DNA of 64,000 nucleotides from Clostridia bacterium (GCA_017503285.1 JAFVTH010000023.1:1-64000); one strand, 5' to 3'. Shown: positions 51,062-60,093, counted from the stretch's first letter. The notes: generated by a model from the sequence alone, not told the origin. Numbers and translations: made by a program.

Positions 51062-51838
51062 TCATTTATATATTTTATACTTCAAACGCATATTGTCAGC
51101 AATCATAGCAATAAATTCTGAATTGGTTGGCTTACCTCTGTTGTTGTGTATGGTATAACCAAAGTAAGAGTTTAATGTATCAACATCGCCCCTGTCCCAA
51201 GCAACCTCAATTGCGTGTCTTATGGCACGCTCAACACGTGAGGTGGTTGTGGCATACTTCTTAGCAACAGACGGATACAAAATCTTAGTTACAGAATTAA
51301 TTATCTCGTTGTCTGAAATAGTCATAAGAATGGCAGTACGCAGATATTGATAGCCCTTTATGTGTGCCGGCACGCCGATTTGATGTATTACCTTAGTAAC
51401 CTGTGTTTCAATATCGTCCTGAGTTGGAGCTCTTTCGCCTTCCAGCTGGTTGTTTCTTGCCTTGTATATAGTGTCAATATGCGCACATAGAGAATTATAA
51501 TCAAAGGGCTTCATAAGACAAATTGATGCGCCGGCATTTGCAGCATCAATAAATACATTTTGAGAGGAAACCATAGATGCCATAATAAATGACGGCGGCA
51601 TATCGGGCGCAAAGTTAATACCCTTTGTATTTCTGATAAGACCAATACCGTCTAAACGAGATAGCCAAATATCGGCAATAACTATATCAGGATGAAGACG
51701 ATTTATTTTAATCAAAGCCTCCTCGCCGTTAAACGCCTCTTCAATATTGCGGTAACCCTTTCTCAAAAGAGCTTCCTTTGTTGCGTGTCTTGTTTGATTG
51801 TTTTCATCGGCAATCAAAATCTTTACATTTGTGTCCAT
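51062..51838 (-). CDS. spo0A: Sporulation master regulator Spo0A
   Basis: The product is 258 residues, the usual Spo0A length. The receiver domain has the conserved acidic pair (ADEN), phosphorylated D56 ([11 protein letters not shown]), and MKPFDYN with the conserved Lys. The C-terminal DNA-binding domain has the diagnostic [23 protein letters not shown] helix and SYFGYT, with [14 protein letters not shown] at its start. It switches on sporulation genes through 0A boxes. Its own promoter and two candidate 0A boxes lie upstream. It is the strongest marker of a sporulating Clostridia-type host. Confidence 0.96.
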   Translation of the reverse strand: MDTNVKILIADENNQTRHATKEALLRKGYRNIEEAFNGEEALIKINRLHPDIVIADIWLSRLDGIGLIRNTKGINFAPDMPPSFIMASMVSSQNVFIDAANAGASICLMKPFDYNSLCAHIDTIYKARNNQLEGERAPTQDDIETQVTKVIHQIGVPAHIKGYQYLRTAILMTISDNEIINSVTKILYPSVAKKYATTTSRVERAIRHAIEVAWDRGDVDTLNSYFGYTIHNNRGKPTNSEFIAMIADNMRLKYKIYK

Positions 51839-51887
51839 TTTTTCTATACCTCATAATTTCCAAATATTGTAAATTTATTACATTTAC

Positions 51888-51916
51888 ATTTTACCATAAT
51901 TTTCCAATTATTTCAA
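51888..51916 (-). promoter_or_regulatory. Predicted spo0A promoter
   Basis: On the minus strand, TTGAAA (51911-51916), a 17-bp spacer and TAAAAT (51888-51893). Confidence 0.75.
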
Positions 51917-52011
51917 CAAAAAAGTAATCGTCAATTTTAACGAAAAATCAACCTATAAAATGTAAAATATTTACAAAAATGTAAAAAAATGGAAAAAATA
52001 AAGTTGAAAAA

Positions 52012-52032
52012 TGTCGAAACAAAATTTCGACC
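52012..52032. promoter_or_regulatory. Pair of inverted Spo0A-box-like sites upstream of spo0A
   Basis: TGTCGAA (52012-52018) matches the 0A-box core exactly. GGTCGAA on the opposite strand (52026-52032) differs at one position. They are arranged as an inverted repeat about 175 bp upstream of the spo0A start and could mediate autoregulation. Confidence 0.5.
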
Positions 52033-52050
52033 AAAAAATAGAGAAGAAAT

Positions 52051-52081
52051 AAAAAAGGAAGCGAAAACTCGCTTCCTTTTA
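52051..52081 (-). terminator. Intrinsic terminator of pnp
   Basis: On the minus strand, GGAAGCGA-GTTT-TCGCTTCC followed by a T-run. Confidence 0.85.
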
Positions 52082-52090
52082 ATATATTAA

Positions 52091-54202
52091 TTAAAGTGCA
52101 TCTTTTCTGGAAAGGTTTGCACGGCCCTTTTCGTCAATTCCAAGGAACTTAACGAGGAACTCATCGCCTTCCTTGCAAACGTCCTCAACCTTTTCGGTTC
52201 TTTCCTTTGCAAGCTTGGAGATGTGAACAAGACCTTCTCTGCCCGGAGCATACTCAACGAATGCTCCGATAGGAATAATTCTTGTAACCTTTGCGTTATA
52301 AATAGCGCCAACCTCTGGCTCGAATACGATACCGGCAATAATCTCACGTGCAGCCTCGATAGCCTTCTTATCTACAGCGGAGATAAATACGCTTCCGTCG
52401 TCCTCAATGTCAACCTTAGCGCCTGTGTCAGCAACAATCTTTTGGATAACCTTACCGCCGGTACCGATAACCTCACGGATCTTTTCCGGCTTAATCTTCA
52501 TAGAGATCATCTTAGGAGCATATTCGGAAACCTCATCTCTTGCAGCAGGAATAGCCTTAAGAATAACCTTGTCAATGATTTCGTCACGACCCTTGTGTGT
52601 CTGCTCAAGAGCGCGCTTGATGATTTCAGGTGTAAGACCATCGATCTTAAGGTCCATCTGAATAGATGTAATACCCTTATGTGTACCGGCAACCTTAAAG
52701 TCCATATCGCCATAGAAGTCCTCAAGACCCTGAATGTCGATCATTGTATCCCAAGAGCCGTCCTCAGCTGTGATAAGACCGCAGGAAATACCGGCAACAG
52801 GAGCCTTAATTGGAACACCGGCATCCATAAGTGCAAGTGTAGAGCCACAAACAGAAGCCTGTGATGTTGAACCGTTAGAGGAAATAACCTCGGAAACAAG
52901 ACGGATAGCGTATGGGAACTCCTCAACAGATGGGAGAACAGGAACAAGTGAACGCTCAGCAAGCGCACCGTGACCAATCTCACGTCTACCGGGTGTTCTG
53001 GATGCCTTAGCCTCACCGGTGGAGTAGCCTGGCATATTGTAGTGGTGCATATATCTCTTTTCAGTCTCTTCATCAAGGCCGTCAAGCATCTGGCACTCAG
53101 AGATAGGACCGAGAGTTGCGATTGTCATAACCTGTGTTTGTCCACGTGTGAACATACCGCTACCGTGAACTCTCTTGAATAGACCAACCTCAGCAGTAAG
53201 AGGACGGATATCGTTCATACCACGACCGTCAACACGCTTTTTGTTTTCAAGAAGCCATCTTCTAACAATCTTCTTTTGAATCTTATAAATAAGCTCACCG
53301 ATAATAGAGCCGATTTCAGGATACTTTTCCTCAAATGTAGCTACAATGTTTTCGGTAATAGGCTGCATCTTAGCATCACGAACATTCTTGTCGTCTGTGT
53401 CAAGAGCCTCCATAACATCCTTTTCACAGTAAGCAAATACCTCATCAAACATATCGTGGTCTAGGTCGCAGGATGGGTAAGCAAACTTAGGCTTGCCGAT
53501 TTCAGCAACGATACCGTCGATAAACTTAATAAGCTTCTTAATTTCCTCGTGAGCAAGCATAATAGCGCTGAACATATCCTCATCGGATACCTCCTTAGCG
53601 CCGGCTTCAATCATAACAACCTTCTTTTCAGAAGCAGCAACAGTAAGCTCAAGTATGCTGTTCTTTCTTTCCTCAAAAGTTGGGTTAATGATAATCTTAC
53701 CGTCAACCATACCCATGAACAAGCCACCAATAGGACCATTCCATGGAATATCAGAGATAGAAAGAGCGATTGAAGCACCAATCATAGCTGTGATTTCAGG
53801 TGAGCAGTCTGGGTCAACTGAGATAACAGTAAGTGAAAGGTTAACGTCGTTTCTCAAATCCTTAGGGAAGAGAGGACGGATAGGACGGTCAATTACACGA
53901 GAGGTAAGAACAGCCTTTTCAGAAGGCTTACCCTCACGCTTTAGATAACCACCCGGGATTCTACCAACAGAGTACATTCTCTCCTCGTAGTCAACTGAAA
54001 GAGGTAGGAAGTCAATACCATCTCTTGGTGCGGCTGATGCAGTAGCACAAGCCAAAATAACTGTTTCGCCATAGCGAACAAGGACACTACCATTTGCAAG
54101 TCCTGCCATTTTTCCGCTTTCAACAACAAGCTTACGGCCGGCAAGCTCGTATTCATAAACCTTGTAAGCGTCAAAGGTCTTTTCTGTAAACATTTCTGCC
54201 AT
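52091..54202 (-). CDS. pnp: Polynucleotide phosphorylase
   Basis: The product is 703 residues. It starts at the ATG at 54202 (MAEMFTEKTF) with GGAGGA upstream; a longer frame starting at 54268 runs into the leader hairpin and is rejected. Two RNase PH domains (LAGRKLVVESGKMAGLANGS... and RTPGRREIGHGALAERSL) are followed by a KH domain (EKIREVIGTGGKVIQKIVADTGAK) and an S1 domain (VTRIIPIGAFVEYAPGREGLVHISKL). It degrades RNA 3' to 5' with phosphate, producing nucleoside diphosphates, and joins RNA-degradation complexes. It follows rpsO on the same strand, as in many bacteria, though a terminator lies between. Confidence 0.97.
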   Translation of the reverse strand: MAEMFTEKTFDAYKVYEYELAGRKLVVESGKMAGLANGSVLVRYGETVILACATASAAPRDGIDFLPLSVDYEERMYSVGRIPGGYLKREGKPSEKAVLTSRVIDRPIRPLFPKDLRNDVNLSLTVISVDPDCSPEITAMIGASIALSISDIPWNGPIGGLFMGMVDGKIIINPTFEERKNSILELTVAASEKKVVMIEAGAKEVSDEDMFSAIMLAHEEIKKLIKFIDGIVAEIGKPKFAYPSCDLDHDMFDEVFAYCEKDVMEALDTDDKNVRDAKMQPITENIVATFEEKYPEIGSIIGELIYKIQKKIVRRWLLENKKRVDGRGMNDIRPLTAEVGLFKRVHGSGMFTRGQTQVMTIATLGPISECQMLDGLDEETEKRYMHHYNMPGYSTGEAKASRTPGRREIGHGALAERSLVPVLPSVEEFPYAIRLVSEVISSNGSTSQASVCGSTLALMDAGVPIKAPVAGISCGLITAEDGSWDTMIDIQGLEDFYGDMDFKVAGTHKGITSIQMDLKIDGLTPEIIKRALEQTHKGRDEIIDKVILKAIPAARDEVSEYAPKMISMKIKPEKIREVIGTGGKVIQKIVADTGAKVDIEDDGSVFISAVDKKAIEAAREIIAGIVFEPEVGAIYNAKVTRIIPIGAFVEYAPGREGLVHISKLAKERTEKVEDVCKEGDEFLVKFLGIDEKGRANLSRKDAL

Positions 54203-54263
54203 TTTCAAATTCCTCCATTTTGAATTCTTTTCGCATTGATTTGTGTGTTTGCGTGAGGGACAT

Positions 54264-54311
54264 AGCATTTAACTAAAGGTCAAAGCTTGCTTTGGCGCTT
54301 AGTTAACTGCT
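54264..54311 (-). promoter_or_regulatory. Long pnp leader hairpin, candidate RNase III/PNPase autoregulation site
   Basis: A 22-position stem with only three mismatches (5' arm 54264-54285, 3' arm 54290-54311) lies 60 bp upstream of the pnp start. PNPase autoregulation in E. coli uses an RNase III-cleaved leader hairpin; this may be its functional analogue. The rest of the gap 54203-54493 holds the rpsO terminator and a GC-rich block with inverted AATTCC ends near 54349-54384. Confidence 0.55.
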
Positions 54312-54425
54312 ATCTCTTCACGCAATTTATAATAAATAGGCTTCAAATTCCGTCGCTGCTCCTCGTGCGCCTGGGAATTCATTGCCTCTTTATCCTAAAT
54401 AACATAGTCCCAAAGGGGCACTAAG

Positions 54426-54456
54426 AGAAAAATGGCTGTGCAGTTTAGCACAGCCA
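54426..54456 (-). terminator. rpsO terminator
   Basis: On the minus strand, GGCTGTGC-TAAACT-GCACAGCC followed by ATTTTTCTC. Confidence 0.85.
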
Positions 54457-54493
54457 AGTTTTGCGCACACTGCGGTGCTTTTTATTCTCTTAA

Positions 54494-54748
54494 TTACTTT
54501 CTTAAGCCAAGCTTTTCAACGATAGCACGGTATCTTGTGATATCATTCTTAGCAAGGTAGTTAAGAAGGTTACGTCTGTGACCAACCATCTTTAGAAGAC
54601 CTCTACGGCTGTGGTGGTCGTTAGCGTTTTTCTTAAGATGCTCGTTAAGGTTGTTGATACGGCTTGTAAGAAGAGCAATTTGTACCTCTGGTGAGCCTGT
54701 GTCACCCTCGTGAGCAGCATAAGTCTTAATGATTTCCTGCTTGTTCAT
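54494..54748 (-). CDS. rpsO: 30S ribosomal protein S15
   Basis: The product is 84 residues, close to the usual S15 length. Conserved blocks are [19 protein letters not shown] and [21 protein letters not shown]. It binds 16S rRNA in the small-subunit platform. Its own consensus promoter lies about 100 bp upstream, and the intervening leader could hold an autoregulatory S15 structure (a GGCC-AATA-GGC element is visible), which is unproven. It is located upstream of pnp on the same strand. Confidence 0.97.
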   Translation of the reverse strand: MNKQEIIKTYAAHEGDTGSPEVQIALLTSRINNLNEHLKKNANDHHSRRGLLKMVGHRRNLLNYLAKNDITRYRAIVEKLGLRK

Positions 54749-54850
54749 TTTTTCACCTCATAAATTTTATTTAGCCCAAATACTGTGCAAACGGTGGGTG
54801 AATGCCTATTGGCCTTAGTCCATAAGCTCGGTATTGGCGCTACGGGTGAT

Positions 54851-54879
54851 ATTATAACACAAAGAATTCTATTTGTAAA
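54851..54879 (-). promoter_or_regulatory. rpsO promoter
   Basis: On the minus strand, TTTACA (54874-54879), a 17-bp spacer and TATAAT (54851-54856). It begins a ~95-nt leader before rpsO. Confidence 0.85.
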
Positions 54880-54903
54880 GTATTATTTTTATTTTTTCAA
54901 ATA

Positions 54904-55266
54904 TTATTTTTTGCGTGAGAATTGGGAGCAAATGGTAATAATACCGGAAAGGAGCAAAAGACCTCCGAAAACCTTTCTTGGTATATCAGGGTCAATCATA
55001 TTGGCAAGATGGGAAAAAATACGGCTGCCCACAATTCCAAAGCCCACCATTGTAGCAACCTGCAAGGGGTATATTTTCCTTTTTCTAAAATGAAAAATCA
55101 AAGAGGCAACTCCTGCTATTATAAAGAAAATCAAATTAGTGCCTTGGGCTGTCATTTGGTCGAAATTCAGACACTGGGTCAAGTAAATTACAAAAAGACC
55201 ACCACCGCCAATGCCAAGCCCCATAAGGGCGGAGATTAAAAAAGCAACTATAATGTTTAGTATCAT
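54904..55266 (-). CDS. TauE/SafE (TSUP) half-permease, second subunit
   Basis: The product is 120 residues with four hydrophobic segments. It matches half of a TauE/SafE sulfite/anion exporter: MILNIIVAFLISALMGLGIGGGGLF is the family's N-terminal hallmark and the C-terminal half is IVGSRIFSHL. It begins two bases after the stop of the related half-gene upstream (55269-55652). Full-length TSUP transporters are ~250 residues and appear as two fused repeats; here they are separate peptides, presumably assembling as a heterodimer. Transport substrate unknown. Confidence 0.75.
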   Translation of the reverse strand: MILNIIVAFLISALMGLGIGGGGLFVIYLTQCLNFDQMTAQGTNLIFFIIAGVASLIFHFRKRKIYPLQVATMVGFGIVGSRIFSHLANMIDPDIPRKVFGGLLLLSGIITICSQFSRKK

Positions 55267-55268
55267 TC

Positions 55269-55652
55269 TTACCTCACAAGCATATTAATTCCCGAATAAA
55301 TTATCAGAATAGAAAAGGCAACTGAAAGCCACTTGACCTTTAGCCTGTCTACTAAAAAAGCACCTAAAAGCCCACCTAAGGCACAGGGTAGACTAAGAGA
55401 AAGAGAAAGGTCAAAGTCAATAGCACCGGCTCGATAATATGCCAAAAGTCCCACTATGGAAATAGGGATTGTGGCGCAGAGAGTTGTCGCAAAGCTATCC
55501 TTCTTTTCGTTATCTGTAAGAAAGTTCAATAAAAAAACAAACAAAATTCCCCCACCCGTTCCTAAAAATCCGTTTACACCACCGGCAATAAATGAGCCAA
55601 GGGCAAAAAGGATAAAAGCAGGAATTTTATGCTCTGATTTAAGATTTAACAT
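55269..55652 (-). CDS. TauE/SafE (TSUP) half-permease, first subunit
   Basis: The product is 127 residues. I use the ATG at 55652 (GAGGTGG upstream) rather than the GTG at 55658 inside that site. It has four hydrophobic segments. The hallmark FIAGGVNGFLGTGGGILFVFL is the TSUP repeat's N-terminal signature, and PCALGGLLGAFLVDRLK is its C-terminal counterpart. It forms a pair with the half-permease gene two bases downstream. Split TSUP pairs occur in some Clostridia. Confidence 0.75.
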   Translation of the reverse strand: MLNLKSEHKIPAFILFALGSFIAGGVNGFLGTGGGILFVFLLNFLTDNEKKDSFATTLCATIPISIVGLLAYYRAGAIDFDLSLSLSLPCALGGLLGAFLVDRLKVKWLSVAFSILIIYSGINMLVR

Positions 55653-55692
55653 AGCCACCTCAAAAATTTTTTACTTTTGCCAAAAAATGTTA

Positions 55693-55721
55693 TTGTATTT
55701 TTTATATTTTTCTGTTATTAT
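55693..55721 (+). promoter_or_regulatory. Predicted promoter of the ftsK/spoIIIE operon
   Basis: TTGTAT (55693-55698), a 17-bp spacer and TATTAT (55716-55721). Confidence 0.6.
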
Positions 55722-55751
55722 ATAAATATAAGTATAATTATTTTGGCAAAG

Positions 55752-55778
55752 AGAGAGTGCATACGCAACTCTCTTTTT
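55752..55778 (+). terminator. 5'-leader hairpin with T-run, possible attenuator
   Basis: AGAGAGT-GC ... GC-A-ACTCTCT followed by TTTTT begins about 25 nt after the predicted start site of the ftsK transcript and before its ATG. No gene precedes it on the + strand, so it would act as early terminator or attenuator. Confidence 0.45.
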
Positions 55779-55831
55779 AAGACTATTATTACAAATATCA
55801 CTACTAGTAATACACTACGAAAGGACAAGCA

Positions 55832-58800
55832 ATGAAGGATAAGCAGAAAAAAGTTAATGGTAATAAAACGACCAAAAAGCCAAGCCTTTTTTGGAAGTAT
55901 TTTCATATAGCAATGCCCTGCATTTTAGCCAGCATTTCGGTAATATTCTTGGTTTCCCTGTCGGGCATCTTGGGCAGTAAGCTGGCACTTGACCATTTGG
56001 CAAATGGACTTAGAGGCACATTTTCACTATTTGGGGCAGTTTTTCTTTCCCTTGGTCTTATCTATCATGCGTTTTTGTGGAGATACGACGTTAAGAGAAA
56101 AATATGCTTCAGACGCGTTGTGTGTAGCATTATAACTGTTATTTGTGTTGGCACTCTCCAGCACCTTATCGAGTATAATCAATACGGTGTAAATTCCCTT
56201 GGCGAGGGCATTGGGGACTGGTATACCCTCTATGCAATTGCTGCGCCATATACAGGCAGGGGTGTTGATGGTGCCTTTGGCAGCTTTATTGAAACAACAA
56301 GCCACGGTGGCGGTATTTTCGGCGGCACAATCGGTAACTTCCTTTATGTAAATACACATCCGGTTTTCGCATTTGCATTGGTTCTTATTTTGCTTCTTTT
56401 CATGTTCTTGCAAATGTTCAATATCACACCATATTCTATGGTAAGCGCTATTGCAGAAAAGAACAAGGCGCAAAACGCAGACGAAAAGGCAAAGAAAAAG
56501 GAAAAGAAGAAAAAGAGAAGGAAAAAGGTTGATATCTTTGACGATGGCGAGGACGAGGATGAGGAATGCCTTATCAAGAACAGCCAGAACAAGGAGCCTA
56601 AGTACCTTGATGTTAACCAGATTATAGAAAAAGAAAAGTCAAATGAGGATAGTCCTGTTAAGGTTACAGGCTATGAGGATGCAGAGGATCAGCTTCGTCA
56701 ATCAAGGCTTGTAAACTCCTCACAGCTTCGCACCTATAACGAGGATGAGGATGATGAGCCAACATTAGACGTAACCGCAAGCAAGGTTGAAGAGGATAGT
56801 GTTCCTTGGGAGCCTGAGGAAACAACCTATGTAAGTACCTCCACGCCTACCTTCACGCTTAATAGAGAAGAGCCAAAGGCAGAGCCTGTGTACGAGGAGC
56901 CTAAGGTTGAACCGGTGTATCATTATGAAGAGCCTAAGGAGCCTGTATACCATTACGAGGAGCCTAAGGTTGAACCTGTATATCACTATGAGGAGCCAAA
57001 GGAAGAGCCGGTAGCTCCAATTTATGAAGAACCAAAGGCAGAGCCTGTATATGAAGAGCCTAAGGAGGCGCCTGTATATCATCAGCCTGCTCCAAAGCCT
57101 ACTTATACCTTCGTTGAGGATGACGATGACGAAGAGGATGAGGATATGCCATTTGAGGAGGACGAGGAGTACGAGGACGATTATGAGGATAGTGCGCCAG
57201 TAGACTCAAGCGCATATACTCCAAGTATATCAAACTACACTGACTCTAAAAAGGACAATGGGGCATTGCTAAATGAGGCACCTGCACCAAAGGCAGAGCC
57301 AATGCCGGAGCCTAAAAAGCCGGAGCCCGTGTTCGTTCCAAAGCCGAAGCGTAACTACAAGTTCCCACCAATTAACTTCCTACAAGAGCCTGCTGAGGTT
57401 GGTCTTACCCCGGAGGCAAGTGAGGAGCTTCAGGAAAACGCAAGAATTATCGTTGAAACACTTAACAACTTTAATATTAAAACTAAAATTTCAACCGTAA
57501 CAAGAGGTCCGACAGTCACAAGATACGAGCTAACTCCTGAGCCGGGCGTTAGAGTTCGTTCTATTGCTAACCTAACTGACGATATAGCTCTTCAGCTTGC
57601 CGCTGAGGGACTTAGAATCGAGTGCCCAATCCCGGGCAAGAGTGCAGTTGGTATTGAGGTGCCAAACCGTGTTACAAGCATGGTTTATTTGCGTGAGCTT
57701 TTGGACGACCCAAAATTCAAGTCCAACCCAAGCCCAATGTATTGTGCCCTTGGTAAGAGCATTTCCGGCGAAAATATTTACGTTGACGTAGAAAAAACAC
57801 CGCACCTTTTGGTTGCAGGCGCTACCGGTATGGGTAAATCCGTCTGCATAAACTCCCTTCTTGTCAGCCTACTTTATAAGTCCACACCGGACGATGTAAG
57901 GCTTATTTTGGTTGACCCTAAGCGTGTTGAGCTTTCAAACTATAACGGCGTTCCACATCTGCTTGTTCCTGTTGTTTGTGAGCCAAAGAAATCTCTTGGC
58001 GCACTTCAATGGGCAGTTACAGAGATGGAAAAGCGCTTTGAAACCATTGAGCAGGCAGGCGTTAGAAACCTACACGAGTTTAATGAGAAGGTTGACGAGG
58101 GCTATCCTGCTGATAAAATGTACCGTATTCTTATCGTTATTGATGAGCTTGCGGACCTAAAAATGGCTGTTCCCGATATTGAGGGACATATTACAAGACT
58201 TACCCAAAAGGCACGTGCTGCCGGTATTCATATTATCATCGGTACACAGCGTCCATCTGTTGACGTTATTACCGGTCTTATTAAGAGTAACATTCCGTCA
58301 CGTATAGCATTCAGAGTGCCATCACAGGTTGACTCGAGAACCATTCTTGACGAGGTTGGTGCTGATAAGCTTGTAAGCCGTGGAGATATGCTTGTTAAGA
58401 TTGTAGGCGCTTTAAGACCTGCACGTGTGCAAGGCTCATTTGTTAAGGCGTCTGAAATTCAAAATGTTATTGATTTCTGGAAGGAAACTGCCCCTGCTGA
58501 GTACGACGAGGAGGTTATGCATCAAATCGACAACAATGCAGCCAAGCTTGCAAAGAGCGAAAAGGGCTTTAACGAGGACGAGGGGACACAAAATCCTGAC
58601 GCAGATGACGGTGGATTTGATCCGGAGTTCTATAACGCACTTGAGCTTGCTACCGAAATGGGCAAGATATCATCATCCTTCCTACAGCGTAAGCTAAGGC
58701 TGGGCTTCCAGCGTGCTGCCCGCATTATCGACCAAATGGAGGAGTGCGGATATATTGGCGAGGCAAACGGCTCCAAGCCGCGTGACGTTCTCATTACCAA

Positions 58801-58846
58801 GGAGGACTTCCGTGAGCTTATGATGAGGCGTACAGACGAAGATTAG
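55832..58846 (+). CDS. ftsK: FtsK/SpoIIIE-family DNA translocase
   Basis: The product is 1004 residues, with GAAAGGA before the ATG. Four N-terminal membrane helices (~25-190) anchor it. A long acidic, low-complexity linker (~210-520) with repeated YEEPKxEPVYHYEEPK units follows. The motor domain has Walker A GATGMGKS (~670), Walker B ILIVIDELADL, and GTQRPSVDVITGLIKSNIPS. A C-terminal winged-helix gamma domain (EFYNALELATEMGKISSSFLQ, GFQRAARIIDQMEE) recognises chromosome orientation motifs. It pumps DNA at the division or sporulation septum. It begins a four-gene co-oriented stretch with tmk. Confidence 0.93.
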   Translation: MKDKQKKVNGNKTTKKPSLFWKYFHIAMPCILASISVIFLVSLSGILGSKLALDHLANGLRGTFSLFGAVFLSLGLIYHAFLWRYDVKRKICFRRVVCSIITVICVGTLQHLIEYNQYGVNSLGEGIGDWYTLYAIAAPYTGRGVDGAFGSFIETTSHGGGIFGGTIGNFLYVNTHPVFAFALVLILLLFMFLQMFNITPYSMVSAIAEKNKAQNADEKAKKKEKKKKRRKKVDIFDDGEDEDEECLIKNSQNKEPKYLDVNQIIEKEKSNEDSPVKVTGYEDAEDQLRQSRLVNSSQLRTYNEDEDDEPTLDVTASKVEEDSVPWEPEETTYVSTSTPTFTLNREEPKAEPVYEEPKVEPVYHYEEPKEPVYHYEEPKVEPVYHYEEPKEEPVAPIYEEPKAEPVYEEPKEAPVYHQPAPKPTYTFVEDDDDEEDEDMPFEEDEEYEDDYEDSAPVDSSAYTPSISNYTDSKKDNGALLNEAPAPKAEPMPEPKKPEPVFVPKPKRNYKFPPINFLQEPAEVGLTPEASEELQENARIIVETLNNFNIKTKISTVTRGPTVTRYELTPEPGVRVRSIANLTDDIALQLAAEGLRIECPIPGKSAVGIEVPNRVTSMVYLRELLDDPKFKSNPSPMYCALGKSISGENIYVDVEKTPHLLVAGATGMGKSVCINSLLVSLLYKSTPDDVRLILVDPKRVELSNYNGVPHLLVPVVCEPKKSLGALQWAVTEMEKRFETIEQAGVRNLHEFNEKVDEGYPADKMYRILIVIDELADLKMAVPDIEGHITRLTQKARAAGIHIIIGTQRPSVDVITGLIKSNIPSRIAFRVPSQVDSRTILDEVGADKLVSRGDMLVKIVGALRPARVQGSFVKASEIQNVIDFWKETAPAEYDEEVMHQIDNNAAKLAKSEKGFNEDEGTQNPDADDGGFDPEFYNALELATEMGKISSSFLQRKLRLGFQRAARIIDQMEECGYIGEANGSKPRDVLITKEDFRELMMRRTDED
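56872..57092 (+). repeat. In-frame coding repeat in the FtsK/SpoIIIE linker
   Basis: About ten imperfect copies of an ~8-residue YEEPK(V/A/E)EPVY unit occur in tandem, encoded by related ~24-45 bp DNA blocks. Such repeats may vary in copy number between strains. Confidence 0.75.
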
Positions 58847-58894
58847 AGAAGCAGGGCTACATTGTAGCCTTGCCCTCTTAAAATTGGAGATTTT

Positions 58895-59557
58895 ATGGGA
58901 AAATTTATAGCAATAGATGGTCTTGACGGCTCAGGAAAGGGCACTCAAAGCGAAAAGCTTGTTGAGTACCTAAGAGGGCAAGGCAAAAAGGTAAGGGTTT
59001 TGTCCTTTCCAATGTACGAAAACGAAAGCTCCGCTTTTGTAAAAATGTATCTTGAGGGCAAGCTTGGAAATAAGCCCTCTGACACAAACGCATATGCTGC
59101 TTCAATGTTTTTCGCATCAGACAGATACATAAGCTATGTTACTGACTGGAAAAAGGATATTGAGGATAAGGACACATATGTTATAGCCAACAGATATTCA
59201 AGCGCAAACGCAGTTCATCAGCTTTCTAAGCTCCCGGAGGGCGAGTGGGATGGCTTCCTACGTTGGCTTTGGGATTTTGAATTTTCAAAGCTTGGCTTGC
59301 CGGAGCCTGACCTTATTTTATATCTTGAATTGCCGCCACACCTTTCCTTATCTCTTGTCGCAAAGAGAAGTCAGGAAACAGGTCAAAAGATGGATATTCA
59401 CGAGCTTGATAGAGACTATATGGAAAAGTGCTACGATGCAGCTCTTTATTCCTGCGAAAGCCTAAATTGGAGCAGAATAAAATGCTACAGTGGCAACGAA
59501 ATTCGTACACGTGAGGACATATTTGAGGAAATTAAGCAGATTGTTGAGGGTATTTAA
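58895..59557 (+). CDS. tmk: Thymidylate kinase-like protein
   Basis: The product is 220 residues. P-loop GLDGSGKGTQ (9-18), NRYSSANAVHQLSKL (the DR-type motif, here NR) and LILYLELPPHLSLSLVAKR match the dTMP kinase family. It converts dTMP to dTDP for DNA synthesis. There is an unusual segment in the LID region (QETGQKMDIHELDRDYM), common in clostridial Tmk homologues. It starts 48 bp after ftsK, and its stop overlaps the ATG of the DJ-1 gene. I could not distinguish a deoxynucleoside kinase specialisation. Confidence 0.85.
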   Translation: MGKFIAIDGLDGSGKGTQSEKLVEYLRGQGKKVRVLSFPMYENESSAFVKMYLEGKLGNKPSDTNAYAASMFFASDRYISYVTDWKKDIEDKDTYVIANRYSSANAVHQLSKLPEGEWDGFLRWLWDFEFSKLGLPEPDLILYLELPPHLSLSLVAKRSQETGQKMDIHELDRDYMEKCYDAALYSCESLNWSRIKCYSGNEIRTREDIFEEIKQIVEGI

Positions 59558-60093
59558 TGGTTTATATGTTTTTGGCAGACGGCTTTGAGGAAATAGAGGC
59601 TCTTTGTCCCTTGGATTTTCTAAGGCGTGCAGGGGTTGAGGCTAAAACCGTCGGCATAGGAAATAAGGTTATATGTGGCTCACACAGCATCAAGGTTGAG
59701 TGCGATATGACCGAATGCGAGCTTGACAAAAATGCACCCTTCGATATGATTATTTTGCCCGGTGGTATGCCCGGCTCCGTTAATTTAGATAATAGCAAAA
59801 CAGTTGATCACTTTATAAGAAGAGCCACAGAAGAGGATAAATTTATTTCTGCCATTTGCGCCGCCCCCTTTATCCTTGGTAAAAGAGGACTTTTAGAGGG
59901 CAAGGAGGCAACCTGTTATCCGGGCTTTGAAAAGGAGCTTTTGGGTGCTAAAATCGGCACAGGCGTTGTGCGTGACGGCAAAATTATAACAGGCTGTGCA
60001 ATGGGCAAATCTCACGATTTTGCACTTGAAATTATAGAAGCCCTTTGTGGCAAGGAAATGCGCGAAAAACTCAAGAAATCCGTTTTATATTAA
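59557..60093 (+). CDS. DJ-1/PfpI family protein
   Basis: The product is 178 residues. It starts MVYMFLADGFEEIEALCPLD, with the family catalytic nucleophile C101 (ISAICAAPFILG) and the conserved Glu at residue 12 (FEE). DJ-1/PfpI proteins act as protein/nucleotide deglycases or chaperones; the exact substrate is not readable. Its ATG overlaps the tmk stop (TAATG) and the 5-formyl-THF cycloligase gene begins 16 bp after, so it is inside an operon. Confidence 0.9.
   Translation: MVYMFLADGFEEIEALCPLDFLRRAGVEAKTVGIGNKVICGSHSIKVECDMTECELDKNAPFDMIILPGGMPGSVNLDNSKTVDHFIRRATEEDKFISAICAAPFILGKRGLLEGKEATCYPGFEKELLGAKIGTGVVRDGKIITGCAMGKSHDFALEIIEALCGKEMREKLKKSVLY

Noticed and set aside
52223..52864. 213-residue frame opposite pnp
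   Set aside because: Shadow of the highly conserved pnp gene; codon pattern belongs to the minus strand and there is no ribosome-binding site.
56872..57092. CRISPR-like repeats
   Set aside because: They are in frame, vary gradually, have no spacers and encode the FtsK/SpoIIIE linker. No cas genes are in the window.
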